A stretch of DNA of 64,000 nucleotides from Halichondria panicea. Taxonomy: Eukaryota; Porifera; Demospongiae; Suberitida; Halichondriidae. The translations under genes were made by a program, and so were the position numbers. Below the pieces are notes generated by a model. The model did no database searches, was not told the DNA's origin, and was given only the letters and a program-made list of their open reading frames with translations. Position 1 is the first letter of the stretch; each line of letters starts with the position of its first letter. The stretch is taken from positions 5,209,378 through 5,273,377 of the forward strand of contig NC_087381.1 of NCBI RefSeq assembly GCF_963675165.1, in the 5' to 3' direction. Of this stretch, positions 1 through 10,252 are shown piece after piece.

Positions 1-86
1 TGGCCATTAAGGGGGATACCAGTTTTGAAACTAGATCTAATGGTTCAATTTTATCCCCAAATGAAAAACGGGTGTCAGGGTGTTGA

Positions 87-1210
87 TCAGAGCTCGTGCA
101 GTTGCAGTCGGTCTGTTGGGGAGACTAGCAACGAGTGTGGCATCTGTCAGGAGAGGGAGGAAGGTGTGAAGAAGTGCGTGTGTGAGTTCAAGAGCAGCTA
201 TGAGAACTTGAGTCAAGACGATGAGGCTTTGTTGAAGATCCTCGATTTCCCTTCGCGGGTGAGTCAGTGACGAGTACTGTGAATACAGTGTATTTATTTT
301 GTTTTGCCACTCCATTAATAATTAGGGTAATAATTATTCTCCATAGATGGCTGTTATTGGATTTCAAGAGGGAATTCCCCCTTCGAAGAGGCCCTGAGGA
401 TATTTGAGGTGCTTAACAGTCAGTACCTGGACCTCAACTCTGACCGGGCTCTCGTGGTAACAGACAAGGTCATCGCCAAAGAGTTTGAAATGGATGGTGA
501 GTGCTCGTTTAATTTATTATGTACTGTACATACATGTACAATTAGGTTCAGGTAGTCTATTAAGTTAGAAGAGTACTGTACTATACGTACAAATACTCAA
601 CCCTAATGGCTATATAGATGATCATGTTTGCCATAAATACTGCGATCTGATTGGCTAAAGGAAGTGTTCTATCCAACTTATAAAATCATGTACTTCACTT
701 AGAAAATCATGTAGCAAAGATTAGCATTCAAATCTGATTGGCTAGATACTCATGGTTGCTATGATCTAAAATGCTGTTTAGGAAGTTTCCACATGATTTA
801 GAAGCCCTCAGGGCTAGTAGAACCCTCACTACGTTCGGGATACTACAACCAGTCCTTTGAGCTTCTAAATCATGTAAAAACTTCCGAAACATTGTCTAAC
901 TACATGTACAGTCCTGTGCCTGCATGGGTTCATTAGATACAATAATTCTATACCCATGACTGTGGTTAATTCTGTTAAGTTAACGATCTATCATTTATGT
1001 ATAGTATTGATTGGATAAAGGAATTCAAGTAAAGAACTTCTACCCCTGTATTATAAACTTCTTTCTTCAGCTGGTGAGACCTTCTCTGAGAGGTCAGAGG
1101 TCAACCTGGAGTTCACGTTTGATGTGTTTGAGTGTGGTGATTCTGACAAGGAACAGTAATGACATTTGCAAGACTTCTGATACTGCCGGAATCTATGGCT
1201 GTCTCAACGT
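87..1210 (+). pseudogene. TBC/Rab-GAP gene copy 1, internally deleted and frameshifted
   Basis: Remnant of a Rab GTPase-activating protein, recognised by comparison with the fuller copy downstream. It keeps the Cys-rich exon ending at 258, the TBC exon with RWLLLDFKREF (347-496) and the next exon (from 1071). The three central TBC exons that carry the catalytic Arg and Gln fingers in copy 2 are missing; the intron at 259-346 joins the flanking exons directly. In the RWLLLDFKREF exon a run of five C replaces four, shifting the frame after KREFP. In the next exon two bases are missing after TFDVF, giving a stop within a few codons. Any upstream part lies beyond the left edge. The exon order and intron sequences match copy 2, so this is a DNA-level tandem duplicate and not a retrocopy. 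Confidence 0.75.
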
Positions 1211-1221
1211 TTTATGGTAAT

Positions 1222-1290
1222 CCAGGTACTGACTGTTGAGCATCTCAAATATCCTCAGGGCCTCTTCGAAGGGGGAATTCTCATATGGTA
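1222..1290 (-). repeat. Inverted fragment of the TBC exon
   Basis: The minus strand reads the start of the same TBC exon (GAATTC, five C, then FEEALRIFE-coding sequence and the NSQYLD stretch). It has the five-C version, so it derives from copy 1 and not from copy 2. It sits just after the last copy-1 exon, where copy 2 has ordinary intron. Confidence 0.7.
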
Positions 1291-1539
1291 ATTCATGTAG
1301 TACCAATATGACAGAGCCTCTATAATAATAGTAAATTATATGCATGACCTTTACAGATACACGTGTATATGAATACTGTAAACGTGGATTCTCCGAAAAA
1401 ATTATACTGTACATTCCTAAATAATCATCACACACAGAAAATTCACCGAGTGAGTATACATACAAGTTGCACGTGTATACTATTAAGAAGCCAATATAAA
1501 TTCTGAATTATGCCTGAATTAAAGAGTTGCAGATTGTTC

Positions 1540-4500
1540 GTGCGCGCAGTTGCAGTTGGTCTGTTGGAGAGACTAGCAACGAGTGTGGCATATGTCAAGA
1601 GAGGGAGGAAAGTGTGAAGAAGTGCGTGTGTGAGTTCAAGAGCAGCTGTGAGAACTTGAGTCAAGATGATGAGGCTTTGTTGAAGATTCTCGATTTCCCT
1701 TCGCGGGTGAGTCAGTGTATTAAGAGTAAATGTGCCGAGTACTGTGAATACATGCATATTTTGTTTTGCTGCTTCTTTAATTAAGCTAAGAATGTAAGGA
1801 ATGTTGCCCATTATATATGTAAGGGCGTATGGAATCCTATATAGAGCTTAGACTAATAGAGCATAAAGTTCATATTTAGCAGTTACAGTTTCTCGCATTA
1901 AATGTGTACGAGTAAATACTTGTGCACGGTTACATACATGTGCAATGTATTCGAACATTGACTCACCTCCACACACACACCACATTCACTTACCACCCCC
2001 CACACACACTACACACACACACGCACACTCCTCCCACACAACACAGGTGTACGCAGCTCGCCGGCCTGTCCAGTTGGAGACCAGCTACCCCAAGGCCAGG
2101 AGAATAGTTCTCAGAGATGTGGCCAGAACTGACAAGAACTATCACTACTTTACTCACAAGCGCAACCTGAGGAAGGTCCACAGAATACTCCTCACCTACG
2201 CCATGTTTCACCCGGGTGAGTTAGAGCTATAGTATATACTGTACGCAGTTTAGAAGGAGTGGTCTGTATAAGAGTTCTCCTAATTGCTGTAATTGCTGTA
2301 ATTGCTGTAATTGACTTTATTTATTGTGTATGTATAGTTCTTCAGTACACATTACAGTCACGTATTAAGTTTTCAGTGACCATGGTAATTATAAGAAACA
2401 TACTATCACATGTAATATCTAGTGATTTGATTGGTCATTCTCCCCCCTCCAGAGGTTGGCTATGCCCAGGGCATGAACGACATCCTGGCCCGGTTCCTAG
2501 TGGTGACAGACTCGGAGGTTGACTCGTACTGGCTGTTTGCCAGCTACATGTCCAAGAAGAGAGAGGACTTCCTCGAGCACACCATGATGAGGAAAGTTGG
2601 TGAGTGCAGTGGCTCTTGTATCACTAGTGCATGTAGTGTGCTGTAATAGAGTTGTGATTTGCATTAACGATTACCAATTAAGTGTGGCCCGTACACTGTA
2701 CAAGTTAGGTGTGTGTGAGTATATAATTGTAATAGTTTGCATTGTCTGAATGCATGTTTTCCTGTTGGTCTGCAGCATTTGTGAAGAACCTGGTGAGGGA
2801 GGTGGATAGAGAGTTGTACGGCTTCTTTGACAAGTCTGATTGTCGTGACTACCTTTTTTTGTCACAGGTGAGTGGGGTGTGTCCATGCATGGGAAATTAG
2901 TTGCTTACTCCTATAGTTGAAGGTTGCTCGTTTGAATATACTACACTGTTACCTCTATACAGTATATAGACTACATCAATTTAACCGAATGCGTAGGTGG
3001 TGGTGTGATATCCACATTACAAACGCACTCTGTAGTGTTTTGCACTGTAACAATGGTTGATCTTTACCTAACACAAATCCCTGTAGTGTTTTGCACTGTA
3101 ACAATGGTTGATCTTTACCTAACACAAATCCCTGTAGTGTTTTGCACTGACTGTAACAAAGGCTTCGTTAAAATAATATCTCTTTTCCCCATGCATAGAT
3201 GGCTGTTGTTGGACTTCAAGAGGGAATTCCCCTTCGAGGAGGCCCTGAGGATATTTGAGGTGCTCAACAGTCAGTACCTAGAGCTCAACTCTGACCGGGC
3301 TCTCGTGGTAACAGACAAGGTCATCGCCAAGGAGTTTGAAATGGATGGTGAGCTCGTTTAATTTAAGGATAATAATTATGTACTATACATACATGTATGT
3401 ACAATTAGGTGCAGGTAGTCTATTAAGTTAAAATAGTACTATACATACAAATACCCAATTGCATGGATAAAGGAATTCGAGTACTGTATTATACACTTGT
3501 ATATTTTCTTTCTTCAGCTGGTGAGACCCGCTCTGAGAGATCAGAGGTCAACCTGGAGTTCACGTTTGATGTTTTCGTGTGTGTGGCCATTCTGACAATG
3601 AATAGTAATGACATTTGCAAGGCTTCTGATGCTGCTGGAATCTATGGCTGTCTCAACGGGTGAGTGAAACATGACCTTGTATCAATACTGGCTCTATTGT
3701 CAATCAACTGTGCCAATTAAGGCTGGTATAGTTTACTTAGAGTACTCTATAACTTAGATATGTGTACAATGTATATTGTCTTCGCACTCCATGTGTCACA
3801 TGGTAGTTGATATATAGTACCAGCTAGTGCAGAGGAGGTCCGACATGCGTGCACGGATCACTATAAGTGCTAGTGCATTTGGCCTGGACATTATCGTGAC
3901 CCCATGACCACAATGCACTGAACTTATAGAGATTCGTTTACGCATGTCGGACCTCCTCTGGTACCAGTGTGACAATGCCTCTACAATATACATGACCTTT
4001 ACAGATGCATGTAAAAGTAGATTCTCCGAGATATACATTCCTGCTGCAAATCAATCTTGGATCTTTGCTAACTGCTTCTATCTCTATAGCTCATGCAAGC
4101 TTTGAAAAGGCTGTAAAAGGCTGTAGGGACGAGCTATAGCTAGGTTTTCACAGTTGTGCAAAATAGCAATGCTAATTCTGGGTGTGGCTGTCCGTTTTGG
4201 GAGGTTGTTTTCAATTGCTAAAGCTGATTAGGACTATAGAAAACTGCTCGTTATACGCAGTAGAAAGGTGGCCGTTCTCTGAGTGGTTGCTTTACATGCA
4301 TTGTAGTTTCAATCCAGACCTGAGCTCTTGGCGGTTTTATAGCGTGTGGTTGCTCTTCCGAAGTGGTTGTTATGGAGGTTCCACTGTAATGAAAATATCC
4401 TTTCAGGTAGTTCTTTTGTTGGTGGTTCTATGATCAAGTTTTCAAGTTTTTAACTAAAATTAATGTCATTCCAATGCACAGACTCTCCATGAAGATGAAT

Positions 4501-4590
4501 CTGACTGAAGTACTGACACAAGCAGAGGAACTGTTTTACAAGTATTGTAGACAAAACATCACTAGGGGATTTGCTGAGATAGACTTTTAG
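1540..4590 (+). CDS. TBC domain Rab GTPase-activating protein, copy 2 (one frameshift)
   Basis: Predicted Rab GAP that would speed GTP hydrolysis by a membrane-traffic Rab. Exons by GT-AG and reading frame: Cys-rich exon from about 1540 to 1706 (start unclear), 2047-2215, 2453-2599, 2776-2867, 3199-3347, 3518-3659, 4482-4590 with TAG. The TBC signatures are in order: VLRDVARTD (arginine finger), GYAQGMND (glutamine finger), YWLFASYM, RWLLLDFKREF, and the C-terminal LSMKMNLTEVL helix. Splice phases agree at every junction except 2867/3199. There, seven T at about 2853-2859 give YLFLSQ and put RWLL out of frame; six T would give YLFCHRWLLLDFKREF. This is therefore either a one-base sequence error or an inactivating frameshift. 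The N-terminal exons are not identified. The subfamily (TBC1D15/17, 16 or 25) cannot be settled by eye. Confidence 0.8.
1970..2046 (+). repeat. CA/CCAC-rich simple repeat at a splice acceptor
   Basis: A C/A-rich low-complexity tract runs right up to the AG that precedes the VYAARRP exon of the TBC gene, in place of a normal pyrimidine tract. Confidence 0.7.
2279..2313 (+). repeat. 9-bp tandem repeat in a TBC intron
   Basis: TAATTGCTG is repeated three times with a partial fourth unit. Confidence 0.8.
3025..3150 (+). repeat. 51-bp tandem repeat, about 2.4 units
   Basis: The unit begins TAGTGTTTTGCACTGTAACA; the first two units are essentially identical and the third is truncated. It lies in the intron before the RWLLLDFKREF exon and is absent from copy 1. 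Confidence 0.85.
3824..3960. mobile_element. MITE in TBC last intron, 7-bp duplication GTACCAG
   Basis: Ends CAGAGGAGGTCCGACATGCG and its inverse. GTACCAG lies on both sides (3817-3823 and 3961-3967). The matching intron of copy 1 (about 1300-1320) reads GTAGTACCAATATGAC with no insertion. Related sequence lies at 5160-5230 and 39290-39372. Confidence 0.75.
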
Positions 4591-4844
4591 TTCGATCATT
4601 ACTGTTAATTTAATCGTATTTTTTCTCTCATCCGCGTTGTATCTACGTACAGTGCATGTATAAAATTATCCTGTTTTCCTGCGGTTGCTAGGATATGGCC
4701 AGTGTGTGGTACCAATCTATATTACTAAATTAGAAAATCGATATTACTGTTAATACAAGAGTATGCAGTAATTATGATAGCTGCCCACATAATAGCATTA
4801 GTATAAATATCTATTACACATTTATTTCTGACTGCGGCTATATA

Positions 4845-5044
4845 TACCGTATAGCGGGTAATTCGTGGTTTTCGTGGTTGGAGCTCTGACCACGAATATT
4901 TTACCCACGAATGAAGCGACCTTGCCTACCTTTACCTGCAGTGCAAGCAGCAACCACGAAAATATTATCCACAAAATGTCTCAATATATTGCTGAACCAC
5001 GAATATTTTGTCCCCCAAAAATTACCTGCTATATATACGGTATA
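4845..5044. mobile_element. MITE of the TACCGTATAGCGGG family
   Basis: Terminal inverted repeats TACCGTATAGCGGGTAATT and its complement enclose about 200 bp rich in CCACGAA/TTCGTGG blocks. Other copies lie at 14012-14219 and 32395-32600; partial copies at about 18790-18840 and 62135-62170. Confidence 0.8.
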
Positions 5045-5360
5045 TACTGTTATGTATAATTATATACATTACAATAGCTAGAGTCTACGTACTGCTTAAT
5101 GGAGTACATCTGTATATATAGGTATAATTATATAGTGGGAGTATAATATACTGTATCAATATAAAGGAAGTCCGACATGCATGCGTACAAATCACTAAAA
5201 GTTCAGTATCATTGCGGTCATGTGATAACGTATACTACCTGCATCCCTCCCTTCCTAGGAAGTTAGGAACCTTCCCTATATGATTTGTACTGGCAGTTAC
5301 ATAAGTACACATTTATTGTACAGTAAGAGTTACTGCACTTTGACTTTGATGTAGTACTAA

Positions 5361-5727
5361 TGCACCTATCAATTTCAGTCCCCACTACCCCCCATGCGGG
5401 CTATGTCGGGGTTTAGTGGGGATTTGATTTACATCAATATCAACTGCCCCACCCCAGGGGGCCTGGTTGAAATCAAATCCCCACTTCTCCTCCCATGCAT
5501 ATACCCCCACTTAACAATCCCGGGATTTGACTATACACGCGTGCATGCATGTGCTATACTTTTCCGGACATTACTGTTATAAGTTTGTATTTGAGGAAGT
5601 CAAATTCCCCACCCTATCCCACACCTCGGGGTTACTTGCTGAATCAAAACCCAAACAAAACCCCACTATGTCCCCACTATGCCCCGCAGGGGGGGGGGGA
5701 TAGTGGGGACTGACATTGATAGGTGCA
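5361..5727. mobile_element. Inverted-repeat element with GGGGACTG ends
   Basis: Starts TGCACCTATCAATTTCAGTC and ends with the near-perfect inverse, about 35-bp arms, flanked by TA. The interior is C-rich with repeated CCCCACT motifs and a G9-G10 run at the right arm. Confidence 0.7.
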
Positions 5728-5874
5728 TAATCAATACTGTAGGGTCCCTAGACCCCATTAGGGTGACAAGGTTTTGCATACCTGGCCTAAGACCATGCAA
5801 ATGCACTAGCACTTGTAGTGATTCGTGCACACATTTCGATCTCCTCTGGTTACAATACCAAATACCTATACTGC

Positions 5875-6305
5875 CTAATGGAGTACATCTGTAGCCTAGT
5901 GAGAGTATACTATTACAATTGCTAATGGAGTACATCTGTATAGCCTAGTGGGAGTATACTGTTACAATAGCTACATGCCTATAGGGTAATGGAGTACATC
6001 TGTGTAGCCTAGTGGGAATATACTGTTATATACAATAGCTAATACATGCATGCCTAGGCTAATGGAGTACATCTGTGTAGCCTAGTGGGAGTATACTGTT
6101 ACAATAGCTATGGAGTACATCTGTAGCCTAGTGGGAATAATAATTATTCCCACTATAATTATCGTATAGCATATACTATTACAATAGCTATACTGCCTAA
6201 TGCATGCATGGAGTATAACGTACATCTGTATAATTATATAGCCTAGTGCATGGGAGTATACTGTTACAATAGCTACTGCCTAATGGAGTACATCTGTAGC
6301 CTATA
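5875..6305 (+). repeat. Degenerate minisatellite, about 7 units of 50-75 bp
   Basis: Repeats of TAATGGAGTACATCTGT, TAGCCTAGTGGGAGTATACT and GTTACAATAGCTA. Unit length varies through internal TATA/GCATGC expansions. A single unit also occurs at about 5098. Confidence 0.8.
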
Positions 6306-6407
6306 GTAGGAGCTAGCGTTCAATTGGAGACGGATCGGCCTGGGGTCGAGGCTAGTATAGGCGACCTAGCGTTCAATTGGAGACGGATCGGCCTGGGGTC
6401 GAGGCTA
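6306..6407. repeat. Tandem pair of TAGCCTCG-family right ends
   Basis: About 50 bp beginning AGCGTTCAATTGGAGACGGA and ending GGGGTCGAGGCTAG occurs twice in direct orientation. It matches the right half of the family seen at 20763-20840, 22018-22092 and 56535-56629. Confidence 0.7.
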
Positions 6408-6884
6408 GCATGTACATAGAAAATTCTGATGTATATACACATCACTCCTTTTTCCAACTTTTAGCTGGTTGAAGCTTATCAGCTCTACAGCATATAGATG
6501 TAAGTGTGCTTTTTAACAAAGAATCCACTGAATGGTATACGAACCTTTGAATTTTAGTCAATTAAGTTATGACAACACTGTGAAGGTCAACCTCAACACA
6601 AATAATAATTATACTTTATAGTGAGAGTGCTGTATTTAGCTACAAATTTACTGGGGTATAAATTAATCTATACCTGCATGCCCATTAGGCATGTAGTCTA
6701 TATAGTTAGTACTCCCATGCATGAGGTATATGGGTATATGAGTATAGTGTTACATGCAAGCTATATATACACATGCATGCATGTATACTAGTATACTGGA
6801 GTTTGTCACAGCTTTGTTAGTGGCTTGTATTGTGAGTATATATATAATAATACTCGAATTTCAACATTCACCTTTGAACAACAG

Positions 6885-7583
6885 TGGTTTGCACAATAGT
6901 TGTCCAGAGCAAATTAAGGCAACACAGTCAATAGTAAAACCACAGTTATCTTTATAAGGTAGTCAGCTATGAATATCATAATAATTATGCTGTTGTGTAA
7001 CAGGCCAGAACAAAACTGTGGATAGGCGCTTGATTCCTGACCTCCTTCAAGGAGGGCGGCGGCGCTCGACTACTTTAATAACCTTCGTGCGGCTACGCCT
7101 CGAGGCATAATCACAATAGCATTAGTGAAAAATTGTCCATGCAGTTTCCATAACATTGTAGTGCATGCGTACTACTTATAAATGTAAATATCTTATGATT
7201 GGAACATTTCTAAGATAATATGCTGATACCATTGTGTATGTGAATATTAAAGCTACAACATATCCAAATAATATATTGGGTGGTTTTGTGGTGATTAATT
7301 AATAGAACAGTAAAATTGTTATAAGTGGGTAATCGGGTAGGAGAGAAAAGACCAATGGTTTCCGGCTATGGTATGGGATTTTGTTGCTCTGTAACTACAG
7401 TGCCCATGCAGAATAACAAGTAAGGACTCTTTACAGAGCAAACCCAAATACTTGTATGAAGAAACGTCAGCCACCTAGAGTAGCATGCATGATGATATTC
7501 ATAGCTGAGTACCTTAAAAGGATTATTGTGGTTTTGCTATGCCTTATTTGCTCTGGACAACTGTTGTGCAAACCACTGTACCC
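6885..7583. mobile_element. Inverted-repeat element with ACAGTGGTTTG ends, about 700 bp
   Basis: Left arm 6885-6965 and right arm 7506-7583 are inverse copies (AGTGGTTTGCACAA, TTGTCCAGAGCAAAT). Direct repeats of about 85 bp (6790-6880 and 7590-7680, with GTTTGTCACAGCTTTG) flank it. The interior at 7186-7345 resembles one arm of the large palindrome at 32.6-33.9 kb. Confidence 0.65.
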
Positions 7584-8084
7584 CCATATAGCTAGGTTTG
7601 TCACAGCTTTGTGGTTTAGTGGCTTGTATAATTATTGTGAGTATAATAATACTCTGAATTTCAACATTCAACCTTGAATGATCTTCAACCTACTTGAAAA
7701 GCACTGTATATATATAGTACCTCATGGGAGTACTATAAATAATTATCTACATGCCTAATTAATGGCCCATTAGGCATGCATATGTAGTCTGGTTAGTACT
7801 CCCTGAGGTGTATATGCATGGGGGTAAATCTGTATAATACACAAGTGTGCATGCAGTATAATGCATAATTATAAGTACAATGTGGTTACAAGCTCTATAT
7901 ACACTGCATGCTGCATGCATGTTATATACTGGAGTTTGCAGAATCTTTGCATAAAAGTGTTGAGTACTTTGCAATAGCTATATACATGCCTAATGTGGGA
8001 GTATACCTTTACAAAAACGACATGCCTATAATGGGGGTAAATCTATATGCCTCTCTTGGGAGTATAATGTTACAAGCTATATAC

Positions 8085-8260
8085 AACAGCAGTTGTGACA
8101 CATGTACGATCGAGTGCCATATTGGCTCAGTAGTGACGTAGGCCCTATCGAAAGCTGCAGGCCCCGACACTATAATTATACTGAGCCAATAATTTATACA
8201 GTGAAGCTGTGTAACAACTGATTTGTTGCATTCTTTTCCGTGTACACATCACTCCTTTTA
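8085..8260. repeat. Dispersed repeat, second copy near 36.9 kb
   Basis: GTTGTGACACATG, then TTGGCTCAGTAGTGAC and its inverse, then AACTGATTTGTTGCATTC and CATCACTCCTTTTATA. The same blocks in the same order occur at 36911-37110. Confidence 0.7.
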
Positions 8261-8325
8261 TACGACACCAATTAGTATGGTATATACATGCATTATAAAT
8301 GTGTATATAATATCTACATACAATT

Positions 8326-8471
8326 ACACTGTAAAAAATGATGTGTGCATGGTTTTGACGCAGAGTGCGTAACTATTGTGGCAAACGTGCGTTTTTTCTT
8401 GCGTTTTTTCCTGATAATTGCCACAATAGTCACGCACTTGCGTCAAAACCACACACCATTTTTTACAGTGT
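8326..8471. mobile_element. MITE with ACACTGTAAAAAATG ends
   Basis: Near-palindromic 146 bp; arms contain ATGGTTTTGACGCA and CTATTGTGGCA. The terminal motif recurs at 12366-12448, where it lies inside another element. Confidence 0.75.
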
Positions 8472-8603
8472 ATGCATGTGTATAGCTTGTAACATTATAT
8501 ACTCCCAAGAGGCGTACAGATTTATCCCCATTAGGCGCATGAATGCATGTATAGCTATTGCAAAGTACTCCCACAATGCATGCACGTTAAATTATAGGCA
8601 TGC

Positions 8604-8694
8604 TAGCCTCGATCCCAGGCCGAGTTTTCGCTTTTATAACGGTTAGGCGAACCTAACCGTTATAAAAGCGAAAACTCGGCCTGGGATCGAGGCT
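8604..8694. mobile_element. Perfect hairpin element, 44-bp arms and 4-nt loop
   Basis: Arms begin TAGCCTCGATCCCAGGCCGA; loop CGAA at 8648-8651; no mismatch seen in the arms. ATAGGCATGC lies on both sides (8594-8603 and 8695-8704), a 10-bp target duplication. Confidence 0.85.
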
Positions 8695-9238
8695 ATAGGC
8701 ATGCATGCATGTGTAATAATATATGTATATTATAGCTAAACGAAGTACTCCATACATGCAGAGGCGTACTATTCTCCCATAATGAAGTGTAGATCTATAC
8801 ATGTATACAACGTACTGGAATTAAAGTTTCCCGGTGAACCCAACGTCATTGAAACACCAACTTAAATCAATTTGTAAAAACCGCCAAATCGGTTCAAACG
8901 GCTCATTCGAATTCGCCAAATAATTATAATAATAATACCCGCCAAATTTTCCAGTTAGTGTACAGTATAATGATACTCCATTACGTCAATTAGGCGAAAG
9001 AATAGCTGTATTAAAATCAACAATAATTTTGTAATTCTTTCTTCAGCGAAGTGATCAACGCTCGCAAAGTTTACATTATTATTTTGTACATTTATATACT
9101 CTTTTACTCTCTTTTACCAACTTGTGCGTTATTCGGAGGCTCCACAGTATTGTGTATTAAATTAATTTTCTTATTTTGCAAAAACATAATTATTAATATA
9201 TATAAGCTACATACGTATGACGTAGAGTCTATATAATT

Positions 9239-9512
9239 AGGTCACTCCAAGTGATACTCTGGTTTCTGGTCCACCGCCCGCATCAGATTTTATTCTTGGA
9301 TTTCTATCGGATTTCTATCTCATTATTTCTACTACGCATGCGCAGAATGGTCCATGTGGTACAAAATAGTGTGATAATGATATTCATTTGCAAAATAATG
9401 AGATTCATAAGGTGAAATTGATAATGACATAAGAAAAGCCGCCCGCCCGCATCCAATTAGAAAAACTTCAAGGCCAGAAACCAGAGTGTCACTTGGAGTG
9501 GCCTTATAACTA
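9239..9512. mobile_element. MITE with TCACTCCAAGTGA ends
   Basis: Left end AGGTCACTCCAAGTGATACT followed by CTGGTTTCTGGTC; right end is the inverse (GGCCAGAAACCAGAGTGTCA). Confidence 0.7.
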
Positions 9513-9539
9513 CTAAATTATTCAACTTATTATTGTAAA

Positions 9540-10206
9540 TTTACAGTGGTTTTCCATACCTTTGCAGGCTATACTCCAAGAGCACTGCAACCACAATGTA
9601 GTGATAACCTGTCTGTGTTATTTTAGTCCACCCACACATCACAAAAATCAATGACGGGTAAAATACTGGCTATTGCAGACTTTTCACACAGGTTACTACT
9701 CTACTTTCACAGCACTCCTTCTATTCACAGCCTTGAGGTCAACAAGCTGCTTTCGGAAATATCCAATTTTGAGCCTAGTAAATACAGGCCCTCCGCTCCC
9801 TATAGCTATACATACAAGTTTTAGCTCGCCACAATGAACCAAGCAACAAGTTAGCTGAGCTACCATCAGAGCTACCATCACTTCAGTCAGATAAAATATG
9901 AGACACCTGGAACATTTAGCGGCTATTATAATTATTTGGCGAGTGAGCTATTAGAATTTGGCGACTTTTAATTTGACATCTTAGGCTACTACAGCAATTA
10001 GGTCCACTAATTTGGCAGTTTTGAAATTGCCAAATTAAAACAGTTACAGTTTGCATTTTGCAGGCCATAGCAAGTAATTTTGTTGGCTTGTAATGTTACT
10101 AACAATCATAACAGAAGCCAACCAAAATACTATATTTACTACATAATGATTGTGGTTGCAGTGCTCTTGCAGTATAGCCTGCAAAGGTAAGGAAAACCAC
10201 TGTAAA
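9540..10206. mobile_element. Inverted-repeat element just 3' of the HSPA12-like gene
   Basis: Arms of about 55 bp at 9540-9598 and 10150-10206 share TTTACAGTGGTTTTCC, CCTTTGCAGGCTATACT and GCACTGCAACCACAAT. The right end lies 46 bp beyond the stop codon of the HSPA12-like gene, so the element may lie in its 3' transcribed region. Confidence 0.7.
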
Positions 10207-10252
10207 TGCATGTGTACTTAAAAACACATGCAGTAATGTATATGTAAATCGT

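Larger units (their letters stand above)
4600..10240. other. Gene-free repeat block
   Basis: No coding exon with splice-site support was found between the TBC stop and the HSPA12-like stop. The stretch is filled with the MITEs, minisatellites and palindromes listed separately, plus AT-rich sequence with many GCATGC runs. Confidence 0.6.

Noticed and set aside
37-315. Minus-strand open frame over the Cys-rich TBC exon
   Set aside because: It mirrors a plus-strand exon present in both gene copies with splice donors; the minus frame has no support.
1990-2211. Minus-strand frame across the CA repeat and TBC exon
   Set aside because: Its C-terminal half is only the complement of a simple repeat, and the plus strand carries the TBC motif.
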